From Bifidobacteriaceae bacterium (GTDB lineage Bacteria; Actinomycetota; Actinomycetes; Actinomycetales; WQXJ01): DNA of 26,199 bases. Position numbers and translations under genes: made by a program. The stretch covers positions 1-26,199 of the forward strand of contig JAITIG010000038.1 in the NCBI GenBank assembly GCA_031279575.1, read 5' to 3'. Below, piece by piece: positions 1-9,678 of the stretch (position 1 is its first letter; every line of letters begins with the position of its first letter). The notes beneath the pieces were generated by a model. It did not search any database. It was not told the origin of the DNA and saw nothing but the letters and a program-made list of their open reading frames with translations.

Positions 1-884
1 GGCTGGACAGCTTCGCGCCCCGGGCCAAAGTGGTCCACGCCGACATCGACCCGGCAGAGATCGGCAAAAACGTGGCGGTCGCCATCCCCATCGTGGGCGA
101 CGCCCGCAACGTGCTGGACGGCATCGTCCGCGAAGTCCAAAGCTGGGACCGGCCGCCCGCCTACAAACGCTGGTGGGAGCACCTAGATGAGCTGCGGCGG
201 CGCTACCCGGCCGGCTACGCCCAACCGGCCGACGGCCGCCTGGCGCCGCAATACGTCATCGAGCGGCTCTCGGCCCTGGCCGCGCCGGACGCCATCTTCG
301 CCTCCGGGGTGGGCCAGCACCAAATGTGGGCGCAGCAGTTCTTGGACATCTCCGGCGGGCGCCAGCTGTTGAACTCCGGCGGGCTGGGGACCATGGGGTA
401 CGCCGCCCCGGCCGCCATGGGGGCCAAGGTGGCCCACCCGGAGCGGCAGGTGTGGGCGGTCGACGGCGACGGCTGCTTCCAGATGACCGGCCACGAGCTG
501 GTCACCTGCGCGCTCAACCAGATCCCCGTCAAGGTGGCGCTGATCAACAACTCGTCGCTCGGCATGGTGCGCCAATGGCAGACCCTGCTCTACGGCGGGC
601 GCTACTCCAACACCGACCTGCACACCGGCCAGGACACCGCCATGATCCCGGACTTTGTCAAACTGGCCCAGGCCTACGGCTGCGCCGGCCTGCGCTGCGC
701 CGAGGCCGGGCAGGTGGACCAGGTGATCGAGCAGGCGGCCGGCATCGAGGACAAGCCCGTCCTGATCGATTTCCAAGTCTCGCGCGACGCCCAAGTCTGG
801 CCCATGGTGGCGGGCGGCGCGTCCAATGACACCATTGAATACACCCGGGGCCTGGCGCCCGCCTTCGCGCGGGACGATTTCTAG
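1..884 (+). CDS. ilvB: Acetolactate synthase large subunit, C-terminal part (5' end outside window)
   Basis: This is the C-terminal ~293 residues of the thiamine-diphosphate enzyme that condenses pyruvate with pyruvate or 2-oxobutyrate, the first common step of Val/Leu/Ile synthesis. The frame is open from base 3 to the TAG at 882-884. The visible part starts in the central domain (AKVVHADIDPAEIGKN, a typical acetohydroxyacid synthase stretch). It then carries the C-terminal ThDP-binding domain with GDGCFQMT, followed by INNSSLGMVRQWQ, the GDG...NN cofactor/Mg motif and the family's MVRQWQ signature. ilvN follows after 18 nt, as usual for the two subunits of this cytoplasmic complex. The ATG at base 30 is internal and is not the real start. 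Any ilvB leader or attenuator would lie outside the window. The family assignment is secure. Confidence 0.97.
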   Translation, partial: LDSFAPRAKVVHADIDPAEIGKNVAVAIPIVGDARNVLDGIVREVQSWDRPPAYKRWWEHLDELRRRYPAGYAQPADGRLAPQYVIERLSALAAPDAIFASGVGQHQMWAQQFLDISGGRQLLNSGGLGTMGYAAPAAMGAKVAHPERQVWAVDGDGCFQMTGHELVTCALNQIPVKVALINNSSLGMVRQWQTLLYGGRYSNTDLHTGQDTAMIPDFVKLAQAYGCAGLRCAEAGQVDQVIEQAAGIEDKPVLIDFQVSRDAQVWPMVAGGASNDTIEYTRGLAPAFARDDF

Positions 885-902
885 GAAGGAGACCACACCG
901 CA

Positions 903-3615
<2,713 letters not shown>

Positions 3616-3625
3616 GGAGAAGCTG

Positions 3626-4708
3626 ATGAGCCAGTTCGCGTTGCAGCCGCACCCCTCGCCAACCCCGCCGGCCAAGCGCGCGGCGCTGCTGGAGGCGCCC
3701 GCCTTTGGCACGGTTTTCACCGACCACATGGCGGCCATCACCTGGCGGGCCGGCGCCGGGTGGCACAACCGCAGGCTGATGCCGTACGGCCGGCTCGAGT
3801 TGGAGCCGTCCGCGGGCGTGCTGCACTACGCCCAAGAGGTGTTTGAGGGCTTGAAGGCCTACCGCTGGGCGGATGGCGCCATCCACACCTTCCGGGTGGA
3901 GGCCAACGCCGAGCGGTTCGCCCGCTCGGCCAGGCGCCTGGCGCTGCCGGAGCTGCCGGTGGCGGACTTCGTCGAGTCCTTGGAGGCGCTGGTCCAAGTG
4001 GACCAGGAGTGGGTGCCCTCGGCCCCGGGCACATCCCTCTACCTGCGGCCGTTCATGTTCGCGGCCGAGCCGTTCATCGGCGTGCGGGCCTCCCACGAGG
4101 TGTCCTACTACGTCATCGCCTCGCCGGTGGGGGCCTACTTCAAGGGCGGCGTGGCGCCGGTCTCGATCTGGGTCGACCAGGTGCGCCACCGGGCCGGGCT
4201 GGGCGGGACGGGGGCGGCCAAATGCGGCGGCAACTACGCCGCCTCGCTGGTCTCCCAAGAGTTGGCCTACCAGCACGGCTGCGAGCAGGTGCTGTTCTTG
4301 GACGCCGCCACCTCCACCACCTTGGAGGAGTTGGGCGGCATGAACGTGGTGGTGGTGCTGGCCAGCGGGGAAGTGGTGACGCCGCCCACCTCCGGGACCA
4401 TTTTGGAGGGCGTGACGCGCGCCTCGCTGCTCCAGCTGGCGCGCGACCGCGGCCGGGCGGTGGTGGAGCGGCCCATCGCCCTGGCCGAGCTGCTGGACGG
4501 CTTGGCCCTGGGGGAGGTGGCGGAGGTGTTCGCCTGCGGCACCGCCGCGGTGGTGACACCGGTCGGCCGCCTGGCGGGCGAGGGCTTCGACCAGGTGGTG
4601 GGCGATGGCGCGCCGGGGCCGTTGACGATGTCCCTGCACGAGGAGCTGACCGGCATCCAGTACGGCCGCCGCCAGGACCGGCACGGTTGGACGCGCCGGC
4701 TGGTGTGA
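3626..4708 (+). CDS. ilvE: Branched-chain amino acid aminotransferase
   Basis: This 360-residue fold-type IV PLP aminotransferase performs the last step of Val, Leu and Ile synthesis with glutamate as amino donor. The N-terminal part has GAGWHNRRLMPYGRLELEPSAGVLHYAQEVFEGLKAYR, the region expected for BCATs. The PLP lysine is K199 in GGTGAAKCGGNYAAS. FLDAATSTTLEELGGMNV and FACGTAAVVTPVG follow in the usual places. The ATG at 3626 has AAGGAG at 3614-3619 overlapping the leuB stop, and the genes are 10 nt apart. It is the last gene of the ilvB-N-C-leuB-ilvE run, and a strong GC hairpin follows 3 nt after its stop. Confidence 0.96.
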   Translation: MSQFALQPHPSPTPPAKRAALLEAPAFGTVFTDHMAAITWRAGAGWHNRRLMPYGRLELEPSAGVLHYAQEVFEGLKAYRWADGAIHTFRVEANAERFARSARRLALPELPVADFVESLEALVQVDQEWVPSAPGTSLYLRPFMFAAEPFIGVRASHEVSYYVIASPVGAYFKGGVAPVSIWVDQVRHRAGLGGTGAAKCGGNYAASLVSQELAYQHGCEQVLFLDAATSTTLEELGGMNVVVVLASGEVVTPPTSGTILEGVTRASLLQLARDRGRAVVERPIALAELLDGLALGEVAEVFACGTAAVVTPVGRLAGEGFDQVVGDGAPGPLTMSLHEELTGIQYGRRQDRHGWTRRLV

Positions 4709-4711
4709 CCT

Positions 4712-4755
4712 CGCCCTGGGCCGCCCCCGGGCGCGTCCCAGGGCGGCCCGGGGCG
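4712..4755 (+). terminator. GC-rich hairpin ending the ilv/leu operon
   Basis: Bases 4712-4726 pair with 4741-4755 as a 15-bp stem with one G-U pair, including the perfect arms GGGCCGCCC/GGGCGGCCC. The loop is 14 nt. It starts right after the ilvE stop and has no U-tract, as is common for candidate terminators in high-GC actinobacteria. Termination itself is inferred. Confidence 0.6.
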
Positions 4756-4788
4756 CCCCGGGGTGGCCGCAAGCCCCGCCCCATCAGG

Positions 4789-4794
4789 TAAAAT
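4789..4794 (+). promoter_or_regulatory. Candidate -10 box for the first ABC module
   Basis: TAAAAT matches the -10 consensus at 5 of 6 positions and is a rare AT-rich spot in this sequence. A start about 7 nt downstream would give an untranslated leader of roughly 85 nt before the TTG start at 4885. I see no good -35 hexamer at the normal distance. Confidence 0.5.
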
Positions 4795-4884
4795 AGTCCC
4801 GCGCGCAAGCGCTGTCGAAGCGGCGGGACCAGCCGGAGGCCCTGGGCCGCCGCTTTGGCGGGCCAACGGGGGGAGGGCCAAGAA

Positions 4885-5808
4885 TTGCGGTACGAGGCTG
4901 AGTTGCGCGGCGCCACCAAACGCTACGGCCGCGTCAAGGCCGTCAGCCAGGCGAACCTGGCGGTGGCGGCCGGCTCGGTGGTGGGGCTGCTCGGCCCCAA
5001 CGGGGCCGGCAAAACCACCTGCCTTGAGCTGCTGGCCGGGCTGACGCGCCCCAGCAGCGGCGAGGTGCGTGTTTTCGGGGCCGACCCGCAGGCGGACAGG
5101 GCCGCCATCCGCCGCCAAGTCGGCTTCCAGCCGCAGCACTGCCAACTGCCCGAGAACCAGACCGTGGCAGAGCTGTTCGGCTTGTGGGCGGCGCTTTACG
5201 GGGCCGGCGGGGCCGGCCGGATGATGGCCCGCCTGGGTTTGGAGGAAGTCCGCCGGACGCGCCTGAAACGGCTTTCGGCCGGCACCAGGCGGCGGGTGCT
5301 GCTGGGTTTGACGTTTCTGCCCCAGCCCAGGTTGGCGCTGCTGGAAGAGCCGGCCAACCTGCTCGACCCGGCGGCCCGCGACGTGGTGTGGGAGCTGGTG
5401 GCCGAGCGGCGCGGGCGCGGCGGGACGGTCATAGTCACCACCCACCGGCCCGAGGTGGCAGAGGAGCTGTGCGACGCGGTGGCGATCTTGGACGGCGGGC
5501 GCATCGTGGCCCAAGGCGCGCCGGGGGAGCTGGTGGGCCGGCACTGCCCGGGGCCGGCCTTAGAGGCCCTGGTCGAGGGGCCCTTGCCGGACGGGTGGGC
5601 GGGCGGGTGGGCCGGCCCGGCCGCCGCCTGCGCCAGCCCCGGGCCCGGGAGGACCTGGGCCCGGCTGGTGACCGGCGAGCCGGAGGCGGCCCTGGCCCAG
5701 CTGCGCCAACTCGCCCGGGTGGTCGAGGCGCGGCCCGCCCAGGCCGGCCTGCGGGATGTCTACGCGCGCGTGACGCGCCCGCTGGGAAGGCTTGGCGGCG
5801 CGCGATGA
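4885..5808 (+). CDS. ABC transporter ATP-binding protein with degenerate motifs
   Basis: This ~307-residue ATPase subunit probably powers export through the overlapping permease. Walker A is canonical (GPNGAGKT, residues 37-44), and the Q-loop (Q82) and H-loop (H187) are present. The signature motif, normally LSGGQ, is LSAGT (130-134). Walker B reads LALLEEPANLLDP, so the Mg-binding aspartate is Glu154 next to the catalytic Glu155, and the usual EPT is EPA. The C-terminal ~90 residues resemble the extra domain of drug-export ATPases. I chose TTG at 4885 because GGGAGGG at 4871-4877 sits at good spacing; an in-frame TTG at 4855 lacks a ribosome site. The stop overlaps the permease by 4 nt. Activity may be reduced or specialised, and the substrate is unknown. 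Confidence 0.85.
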   Translation: MRYEAELRGATKRYGRVKAVSQANLAVAAGSVVGLLGPNGAGKTTCLELLAGLTRPSSGEVRVFGADPQADRAAIRRQVGFQPQHCQLPENQTVAELFGLWAALYGAGGAGRMMARLGLEEVRRTRLKRLSAGTRRRVLLGLTFLPQPRLALLEEPANLLDPAARDVVWELVAERRGRGGTVIVTTHRPEVAEELCDAVAILDGGRIVAQGAPGELVGRHCPGPALEALVEGPLPDGWAGGWAGPAAACASPGPGRTWARLVTGEPEAALAQLRQLARVVEARPAQAGLRDVYARVTRPLGRLGGAR

Positions 5809-6560
5809 GGCAATTCCGGGCTTTCTTCGGGGTCAGCGTGCGGGAGCTGGCGCGCGACCCCATGGTGCCGATCTGCGCCTTTGTCGCGCCGCTGGGGTTG
5901 TTCTGGGCGCTGGCGGCCCTGGGCAGCCGGCTCTGCCCCCAGGTGGGCCAAGCCCCGCCCCAGGCTTGCGCCACCCCGGCGGCGGTCTTCATGGCGGTGA
6001 GCGGCGCCGGGCTGACGCTCAGCTCCGGGCGCCTGGCCAGCCTGCGCGCCCTGGGCCTGCTCCAACTGCTCAACACCACCCCGGCGCGGGAGGTTTGGTT
6101 TGTCTCGGCCTACTTGCTGGCCCGCCTGGCGGGCTTGCAGCTCCAAGTGGTCGGCATTGCGGCCATCGCCTGGGCGGCGGGCCAGGTTGGCGCCGCCCAA
6201 CTGCTGCCGCTGGCCGGGGCCGCCCTGGTGTGCCTGGCGCTGTTCTTGGGGGTGGGGGTGATCCTGGGCAGCCTGGTCGACCCGCCCGAGTTGGCCACCG
6301 CCCTGGGCGCGGCGGGGCAACTGGCGGCCATGGCAAGCAGCGGGGTGGTCATACCGCTGGCCGCCTTCCCCGAGCCCGCCGCCAAGATCATGGCCCACCT
6401 GCCCACCACCTACCTGGCTGACTTCCTGGCCGCCTCGCTTGGCCTGGCCCCGGCCGCCCACCCGCCGGCGGTGGCCACGCCGGTGGCGCTGGGCGGCGCG
6501 GCCGCCGTGCTGGCCGGCGCGGCGGCCGCCTTCCGCTGGGAGGCCGGCCGCGCCCGCTGA
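5805..6560 (+). CDS. ABC-2 type transporter permease
   Basis: This 251-residue integral membrane protein is translationally coupled (ATGA) to the ATPase before it. After a short N-terminus (MRQFRAFFGVSVRELARDP, the normal entry of ABC-2 permeases) there are about six hydrophobic segments, at roughly residues 20-40, 60-80, 95-125, 135-160, 170-190 and 215-240. The C-terminal half contains SSGVVIPLAAFPEPAAKIMAHLPTTYLADFL, matching the family pattern of a loop after TM5 before the conserved LPxxY-like stretch. The pair resembles DrrA/DrrB or natural-product/lipid exporters in layout. The substrate cannot be read from the sequence. It is the only non-biosynthetic module between ilvE and cimA. Confidence 0.85.
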   Translation: MRQFRAFFGVSVRELARDPMVPICAFVAPLGLFWALAALGSRLCPQVGQAPPQACATPAAVFMAVSGAGLTLSSGRLASLRALGLLQLLNTTPAREVWFVSAYLLARLAGLQLQVVGIAAIAWAAGQVGAAQLLPLAGAALVCLALFLGVGVILGSLVDPPELATALGAAGQLAAMASSGVVIPLAAFPEPAAKIMAHLPTTYLADFLAASLGLAPAAHPPAVATPVALGGAAAVLAGAAAAFRWEAGRAR

Positions 6561-6570
6561 GCCGGCGGCT

Positions 6571-6598
6571 TTGCGCGGCGGGCCGGGTGTGGCACTAT
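6571..6598 (+). promoter_or_regulatory. Candidate promoter for the cimA leader
   Basis: TTGCGC (6571-6576) and CACTAT (6593-6598) are separated by 16 bp. Each matches its consensus at only 3 of 6 positions. A transcript starting about 7-8 nt after the -10 would begin at or next to the GTG of the leader ORF (6606), giving a leaderless message. The position rather than the match quality is the main support. Confidence 0.4.
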
Positions 6599-6605
6599 GG
6601 GGGGC

Positions 6606-6635
6606 GTGAGTCAACAGGTCGGCATCATTACCTAG
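6606..6635 (+). CDS. Leader peptide MSQQVGIIT of the cimA attenuator
   Basis: This nine-codon ORF reads GTG-AGT-CAA-CAG-GTC-GGC-ATC-ATT-ACC-TAG and is too short for automatic gene calling. Four of its last five codons specify Val, Ile, Ile and Thr. These are the pathway end product (Ile), its branched-chain sibling (Val) and the alternative precursor of 2-oxobutyrate (Thr). An in-frame ATG at 6597 would extend it to MGGVSQQVGIIT. The stop codon's last base is the first base of the following hairpin, the geometry expected if ribosome position controls folding. Attenuators of this kind are known for actinobacterial ilv, leu and trp operons. The coding assignment is inferred from position and codon content, not from homology. 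Confidence 0.75.
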   Translation: MSQQVGIIT

Positions 6636-6697
6636 CGCGCCGAGCGGGCAACCGCCCAGGCGCGCCAACCTCCTGTCCGTTCGGCGGGAGGTTTTTT
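6635..6697 (+). promoter_or_regulatory. Transcription attenuator: competing hairpins upstream of cimA
   Basis: Three mutually exclusive foldings are visible. Hairpin A: 6635-6641 with 6659-6665 (7 bp, all G-C), plus an inner helix 6646-6649 with 6654-6657. Terminator: 6667-6677 with 6683-6693. Antiterminator: 6638-6650 with 6674-6686, 13 bp including two G-U pairs. The antiterminator consumes bases of both hairpin A and the terminator stem. A ribosome stalled on the Val/Ile/Ile/Thr codons (6618-6632) would cover the 5' arm of hairpin A and favour the antiterminator. Free translation to the stop would allow hairpin A plus terminator. No T-box or known riboswitch motif was seen. Confidence 0.75.
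6667..6697 (+). terminator. Intrinsic terminator of the cimA attenuator
   Basis: An 11-bp stem (AACCTCC paired with GGAGGTT at its base, continuing to C6677-G6683) closes a 5-nt loop at 6678-6682. Six T residues run from 6692 to 6697. A U-tract is striking in so GC-rich a genome. It lies 41 bp upstream of the cimA ATG and after the leader ORF, so it would stop transcripts before cimA. Confidence 0.85.
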
Positions 6698-6738
6698 GTT
6701 GCCCCGACCCCAAATGCGGAACTGAAAAGGAAAACACC

Positions 6739-8349
6739 ATGAGGGCCAGCTTCCACGTGTATGACACCACCCTGCGCGATGGCGCGCAGCAGGAGGGCAT
6801 GAACCTGTCGGTGGCGGACAAGCTCGCCATCGCCGAACTGCTCGACCGCCTTGGGGTGGGCTTCATCGAAGGCGGCTGGCCGGGGGCGATCCCCAAGGAC
6901 ACGGAGTTCTTCCAGCGCCTGGCCAAGGAGGTGACGCTGCGCCACGCGACTTTGGCGGCCTTCGGCGCGACCCGCAAAGCAGGCGCCAAAGCGGCGGCGG
7001 ATCCGCAGGTGAGGGCGCTTGTGGAAGCTGAGACGCCGGTTGTCACCCTGGTCGCCAAATCCGACATCAGGCACGTCGAGCGGGCTCTTAGGACCACGCC
7101 GGAGGAGAACCTGGCGATGATCCGCGACACGGTCGAGTTCCTGGTCGGCCAGGGGCGCAGGGTCTTCTTGGACGCCGAGCACTTCTTTGACGGCTACCGC
7201 TTCGACCCCGCCTACGCCTTGGCCTGCGCCCGGGCCGCGGCCGAGGCGGGCGCCGAGGTGGTGGTGCTGTGCGACACCAACGGCGGCATGCTGCCGCCCG
7301 GCATCGGCCAGATTGTGGCGGCGGCGGCCAGCCAGGTCGAGGCCCAGCTCGGCATCCACTGCCACAACGACACCGGCTGCGCCGTGGCCAACACCCTGGC
7401 CGCGGTCCAAGCCGGGGCGATGCACGTCCAAGGCACCGTCAACGGCTACGGCGAGCGGACCGGCAACGCCGATTTGACCGCCATCATCCCCAACCTGGCG
7501 CTCAAGGCGGGCGTCGCCGCGCTCAGCCCGTCCCAACTGGCGGACCTGACGGCGGTGGCGCACGCCATCTCCGAGGTCACCAACATCGCGCCGTTCGCGC
7601 GCCAGCCCTATGTGGGCCTGTCCGCCTTCGCCCACAAGGCCGGGCTGCACGCCTCCGCCATCCGCGTCGACCCGGACCTCTACCAGCACATCGACCCGCT
7701 CAAAGTGGGCAACGACCGCCGCATGCTGGTCTCCGAGATGGCCGGGCGGGCCTCGGTCGAGCTGAAGGGCAAAGAGCTCGGCTTCGACCTGGCCGGCCAG
7801 GACGCGCTGCTGGCACGGGTGACGGAAAGAGTCAAAGACCTAGAGGCCCAGGGCTACACCTACGATGCCGCCGACGCCTCTTTTGAGCTGCTGCTGCGGG
7901 CCGAGCTGCCGCAGGGGCGCCCCGAGTACTTCCGGGTCGAGTCGTGGCGGACCATCTCCGAGACCCTGGGCGCGGGCCTGGCGGCCCCGGCGGGCAAGCC
8001 GGACCCGACCGCCTCGGAGGCGACCGTCAAACTGTGGGCCGGCCAGCGCCGGCTGGTGGCCACCGGCGAGGGCAACGGCCCGGTCAACGCCCTGGACGCG
8101 GCGCTGCGGCTGGCTTTGGAGGCGATCTACCCGGAGCTGGCCCAAATTGACCTGGTGGACTACAAGGTGCGCATCTTGGACTCGGCCACCGGCACCGACG
8201 CGGTCACCCGGGTCATGATCGAAACCACCGACGGCGCCTCGGTGTGGCGCACAGTGGGGGTGGGCGCCAACATCATCGAAGCCTCCTGGGAGGCCCTGAC
8301 GGACGCCTTCACCTACGGCTTGCTGCGGGCCGGCGTGTCTCCCCGCTGA
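6739..8349 (+). CDS. cimA: (R)-citramalate synthase
   Basis: This 536-residue enzyme condenses acetyl-CoA with pyruvate to citramalate, opening a threonine-independent route to 2-oxobutyrate and isoleucine. The N-terminal HMGL-like TIM barrel (about 1-275) has YDTTLRDGAQQEGMNLS, EGGWPGAIPKD (typical of CimA rather than LeuA), the metal histidines in GIHCHNDTGCAVANT, and NGYGERTGNADL. The linker contains KAGLHASA. The C-terminal LeuA-type regulatory domain (about 400-530) ends in VGVGANIIEASWEALTDAFTYGL. The length fits this CimA/LeuA-like subfamily. The ATG at 6739 follows AAAAGGAAAAC. Together with LeuB in the window, LeuCD elsewhere would complete the route. Regulation by attenuation is likely. 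The 3' end overlaps the opposing monooxygenase gene by 41 bp. Confidence 0.93.
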   Translation: MRASFHVYDTTLRDGAQQEGMNLSVADKLAIAELLDRLGVGFIEGGWPGAIPKDTEFFQRLAKEVTLRHATLAAFGATRKAGAKAAADPQVRALVEAETPVVTLVAKSDIRHVERALRTTPEENLAMIRDTVEFLVGQGRRVFLDAEHFFDGYRFDPAYALACARAAAEAGAEVVVLCDTNGGMLPPGIGQIVAAAASQVEAQLGIHCHNDTGCAVANTLAAVQAGAMHVQGTVNGYGERTGNADLTAIIPNLALKAGVAALSPSQLADLTAVAHAISEVTNIAPFARQPYVGLSAFAHKAGLHASAIRVDPDLYQHIDPLKVGNDRRMLVSEMAGRASVELKGKELGFDLAGQDALLARVTERVKDLEAQGYTYDAADASFELLLRAELPQGRPEYFRVESWRTISETLGAGLAAPAGKPDPTASEATVKLWAGQRRLVATGEGNGPVNALDAALRLALEAIYPELAQIDLVDYKVRILDSATGTDAVTRVMIETTDGASVWRTVGVGANIIEASWEALTDAFTYGLLRAGVSPR

Positions 8350-9415
8350 GGGGCCGCACCCGCCCCGGCCCGCCCCGCCGCCCGCCCCGCTGGTAGGCGG
8401 CGGGGCGGTGGCCGGCCGCGGCCAAAGCCGGGGTGACCCCGCCCACCAGCAGCATCAGGTCCACCGGCAGGGAGGTCGGCAGGAAGGTGAAGCCGTCGCA
8501 GGCCTCGGCCGCCACCCATTCGGCGCAGGCCTGGGCCAAAGCGGCCGGCGTGCCGACAAACCTGATGCCGTCGCCGCCCAGGCGCTCGCCGGTGATCTCC
8601 TCCGCCAGATCCTTGCGGGCCTCGGCCTGGGCCGGCTGGCCGGCCAGGGTGACCGACAAATCGACCAGCACCCGGAGGCTGTCCGGGTCGCGCCCGGCCT
8701 CCAGCGCGGCCGCCCTCAGCGCCGCCCGCTTGGCCGCCGCGTCGTCTTGCGAGGCGGCCGCCACCCGCGCGAGGTGGGCCCGCAGGCCCGCCAGGGCCAC
8801 CGCCTCGGGCGCGTCCGCCCGCATCACTTGCACCGGGTGGCGCGGCGGGCAGCCCTTGGCGCCGCCCTGGCGCGACCAGTCCAACTGCTGGCGGCGAAAA
8901 GCCCGGGCCGAGGCCGCCAACCGGGTCAGCGGGTCGGCCGCGGACCAGGTGTCCTCCACGATGGCGGCCAGCAGCTCGCCGCCGTGGCCCTGGGCCGGCG
9001 CGCCGGCCTGCCAGGCCAGCTCCCAGCCGTGGCGGCCGGAGGAGGCGATCTCCAAACTGATCAGCGCCTCGAGCAGGCTGGAGGGCGCCACCCGGTTGGC
9101 GTGGACCAGCGGCACCAGGTAGACGCCATCGGTGGCCGGCGCCAGGCGCGTGGCCAGGCGCACCGAGTCCAGCCCGCCGCGCCTGCGCCCGGAGAAGGGC
9201 GGATTGCCGGCCAGGGTCTCGTCGATGCAGATGTAGTCCAGCACGCCGCGTTGGGCCAGGCGGGCCAAGCGCGCCACCTCGCCGAGGTCGGGGGTTTGGG
9301 GCGGGCGCTCGGAGTCGTCATCGTCGAATTCGAGCCGGCTGGGGAGCTTGGCGACAGAGCCGACCAACTCCGATCCGAGGAACATGCGCCGGGTGGCGCC
9401 TTTTGGCTTGCTCAT
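8309..9415 (-). CDS. Luciferase-like flavin-dependent monooxygenase
   Basis: This ~368-residue protein belongs to the bacterial luciferase TIM-barrel superfamily (FMN or F420 dependent) and resembles the nitrilotriacetate monooxygenase branch. Supporting stretches in order are LARLAQRGVLDYICIDETL, DSVRLATRLAPATDGVYLVPLV, SLEIASSGRHGWELAWQ (family pattern: SGGRxGWN), HPVQVMRADAPEAVALAGLRA, and the C-terminal FVGTPAALAQACAEWVAAEACDGFTFLPTSLP. The start at 9415 (MSKPKGATRR) has a modest GGTGAG upstream; an in-frame TTG at 9466 would add 17 unconserved residues. The last ~25 residues are Arg/Gly/Pro-rich, lie outside the fold, and overlap cimA antisense by 41 bp. The substrate is unknown. It is divergently arranged with the ATP-grasp gene. 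Confidence 0.8.
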   Translation of the reverse strand: MSKPKGATRRMFLGSELVGSVAKLPSRLEFDDDDSERPPQTPDLGEVARLARLAQRGVLDYICIDETLAGNPPFSGRRRGGLDSVRLATRLAPATDGVYLVPLVHANRVAPSSLLEALISLEIASSGRHGWELAWQAGAPAQGHGGELLAAIVEDTWSAADPLTRLAASARAFRRQQLDWSRQGGAKGCPPRHPVQVMRADAPEAVALAGLRAHLARVAAASQDDAAAKRAALRAAALEAGRDPDSLRVLVDLSVTLAGQPAQAEARKDLAEEITGERLGGDGIRFVGTPAALAQACAEWVAAEACDGFTFLPTSLPVDLMLLVGGVTPALAAAGHRPAAYQRGGRRGGPGRVRPLSGETRRPAASRR

Positions 9416-9678
9416 CTGGCTCACCGCTTTCGCTGGGTCCGTGCTGCGCGGGGGAGCCACAGCCAATCAATCTGGCTTGGTCCCGGCGGCCTTGCGTACC
9501 ACGCGCCTGCAAACCTGGGCCTGGGGAGGCTGCGTTTGGGCTTCCGGACTTGGCGGGGGCCTCTGGGACAGGCCCCAGTCAGACAGTAAGTCGCGAATTG
9601 CGGCCTGTCAATGCGTATGCTGGCTGGTGGCCGGATTCGGCCGAGCCTGTTTGTTTACACCGTCCGCGAAGGAAGACC
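9416..9678. other. Divergent intergenic region between monooxygenase and ATP-grasp genes
   Basis: This 263-bp gap separates divergent starts and must hold promoters for both. I see a 7-bp inverted repeat (GGGGCCT...AGGCCCC, about 9554-9574) and a possible -10 TATGCT at 9616-9621, without a well-placed -35. No ORF in it has support. Confidence 0.4.

Noticed and set aside
6560..6738. T-box riboswitch or other metabolite riboswitch upstream of cimA
   Set aside because: No T-box core or stem I pattern and too little space. A short ORF with Ile/Val/Thr codons explains the terminator better.
8408..9589. 393-codon plus-strand ORF opposite the monooxygenase
   Set aside because: The minus-strand frame has luciferase-family motifs along its length; the plus frame has none.
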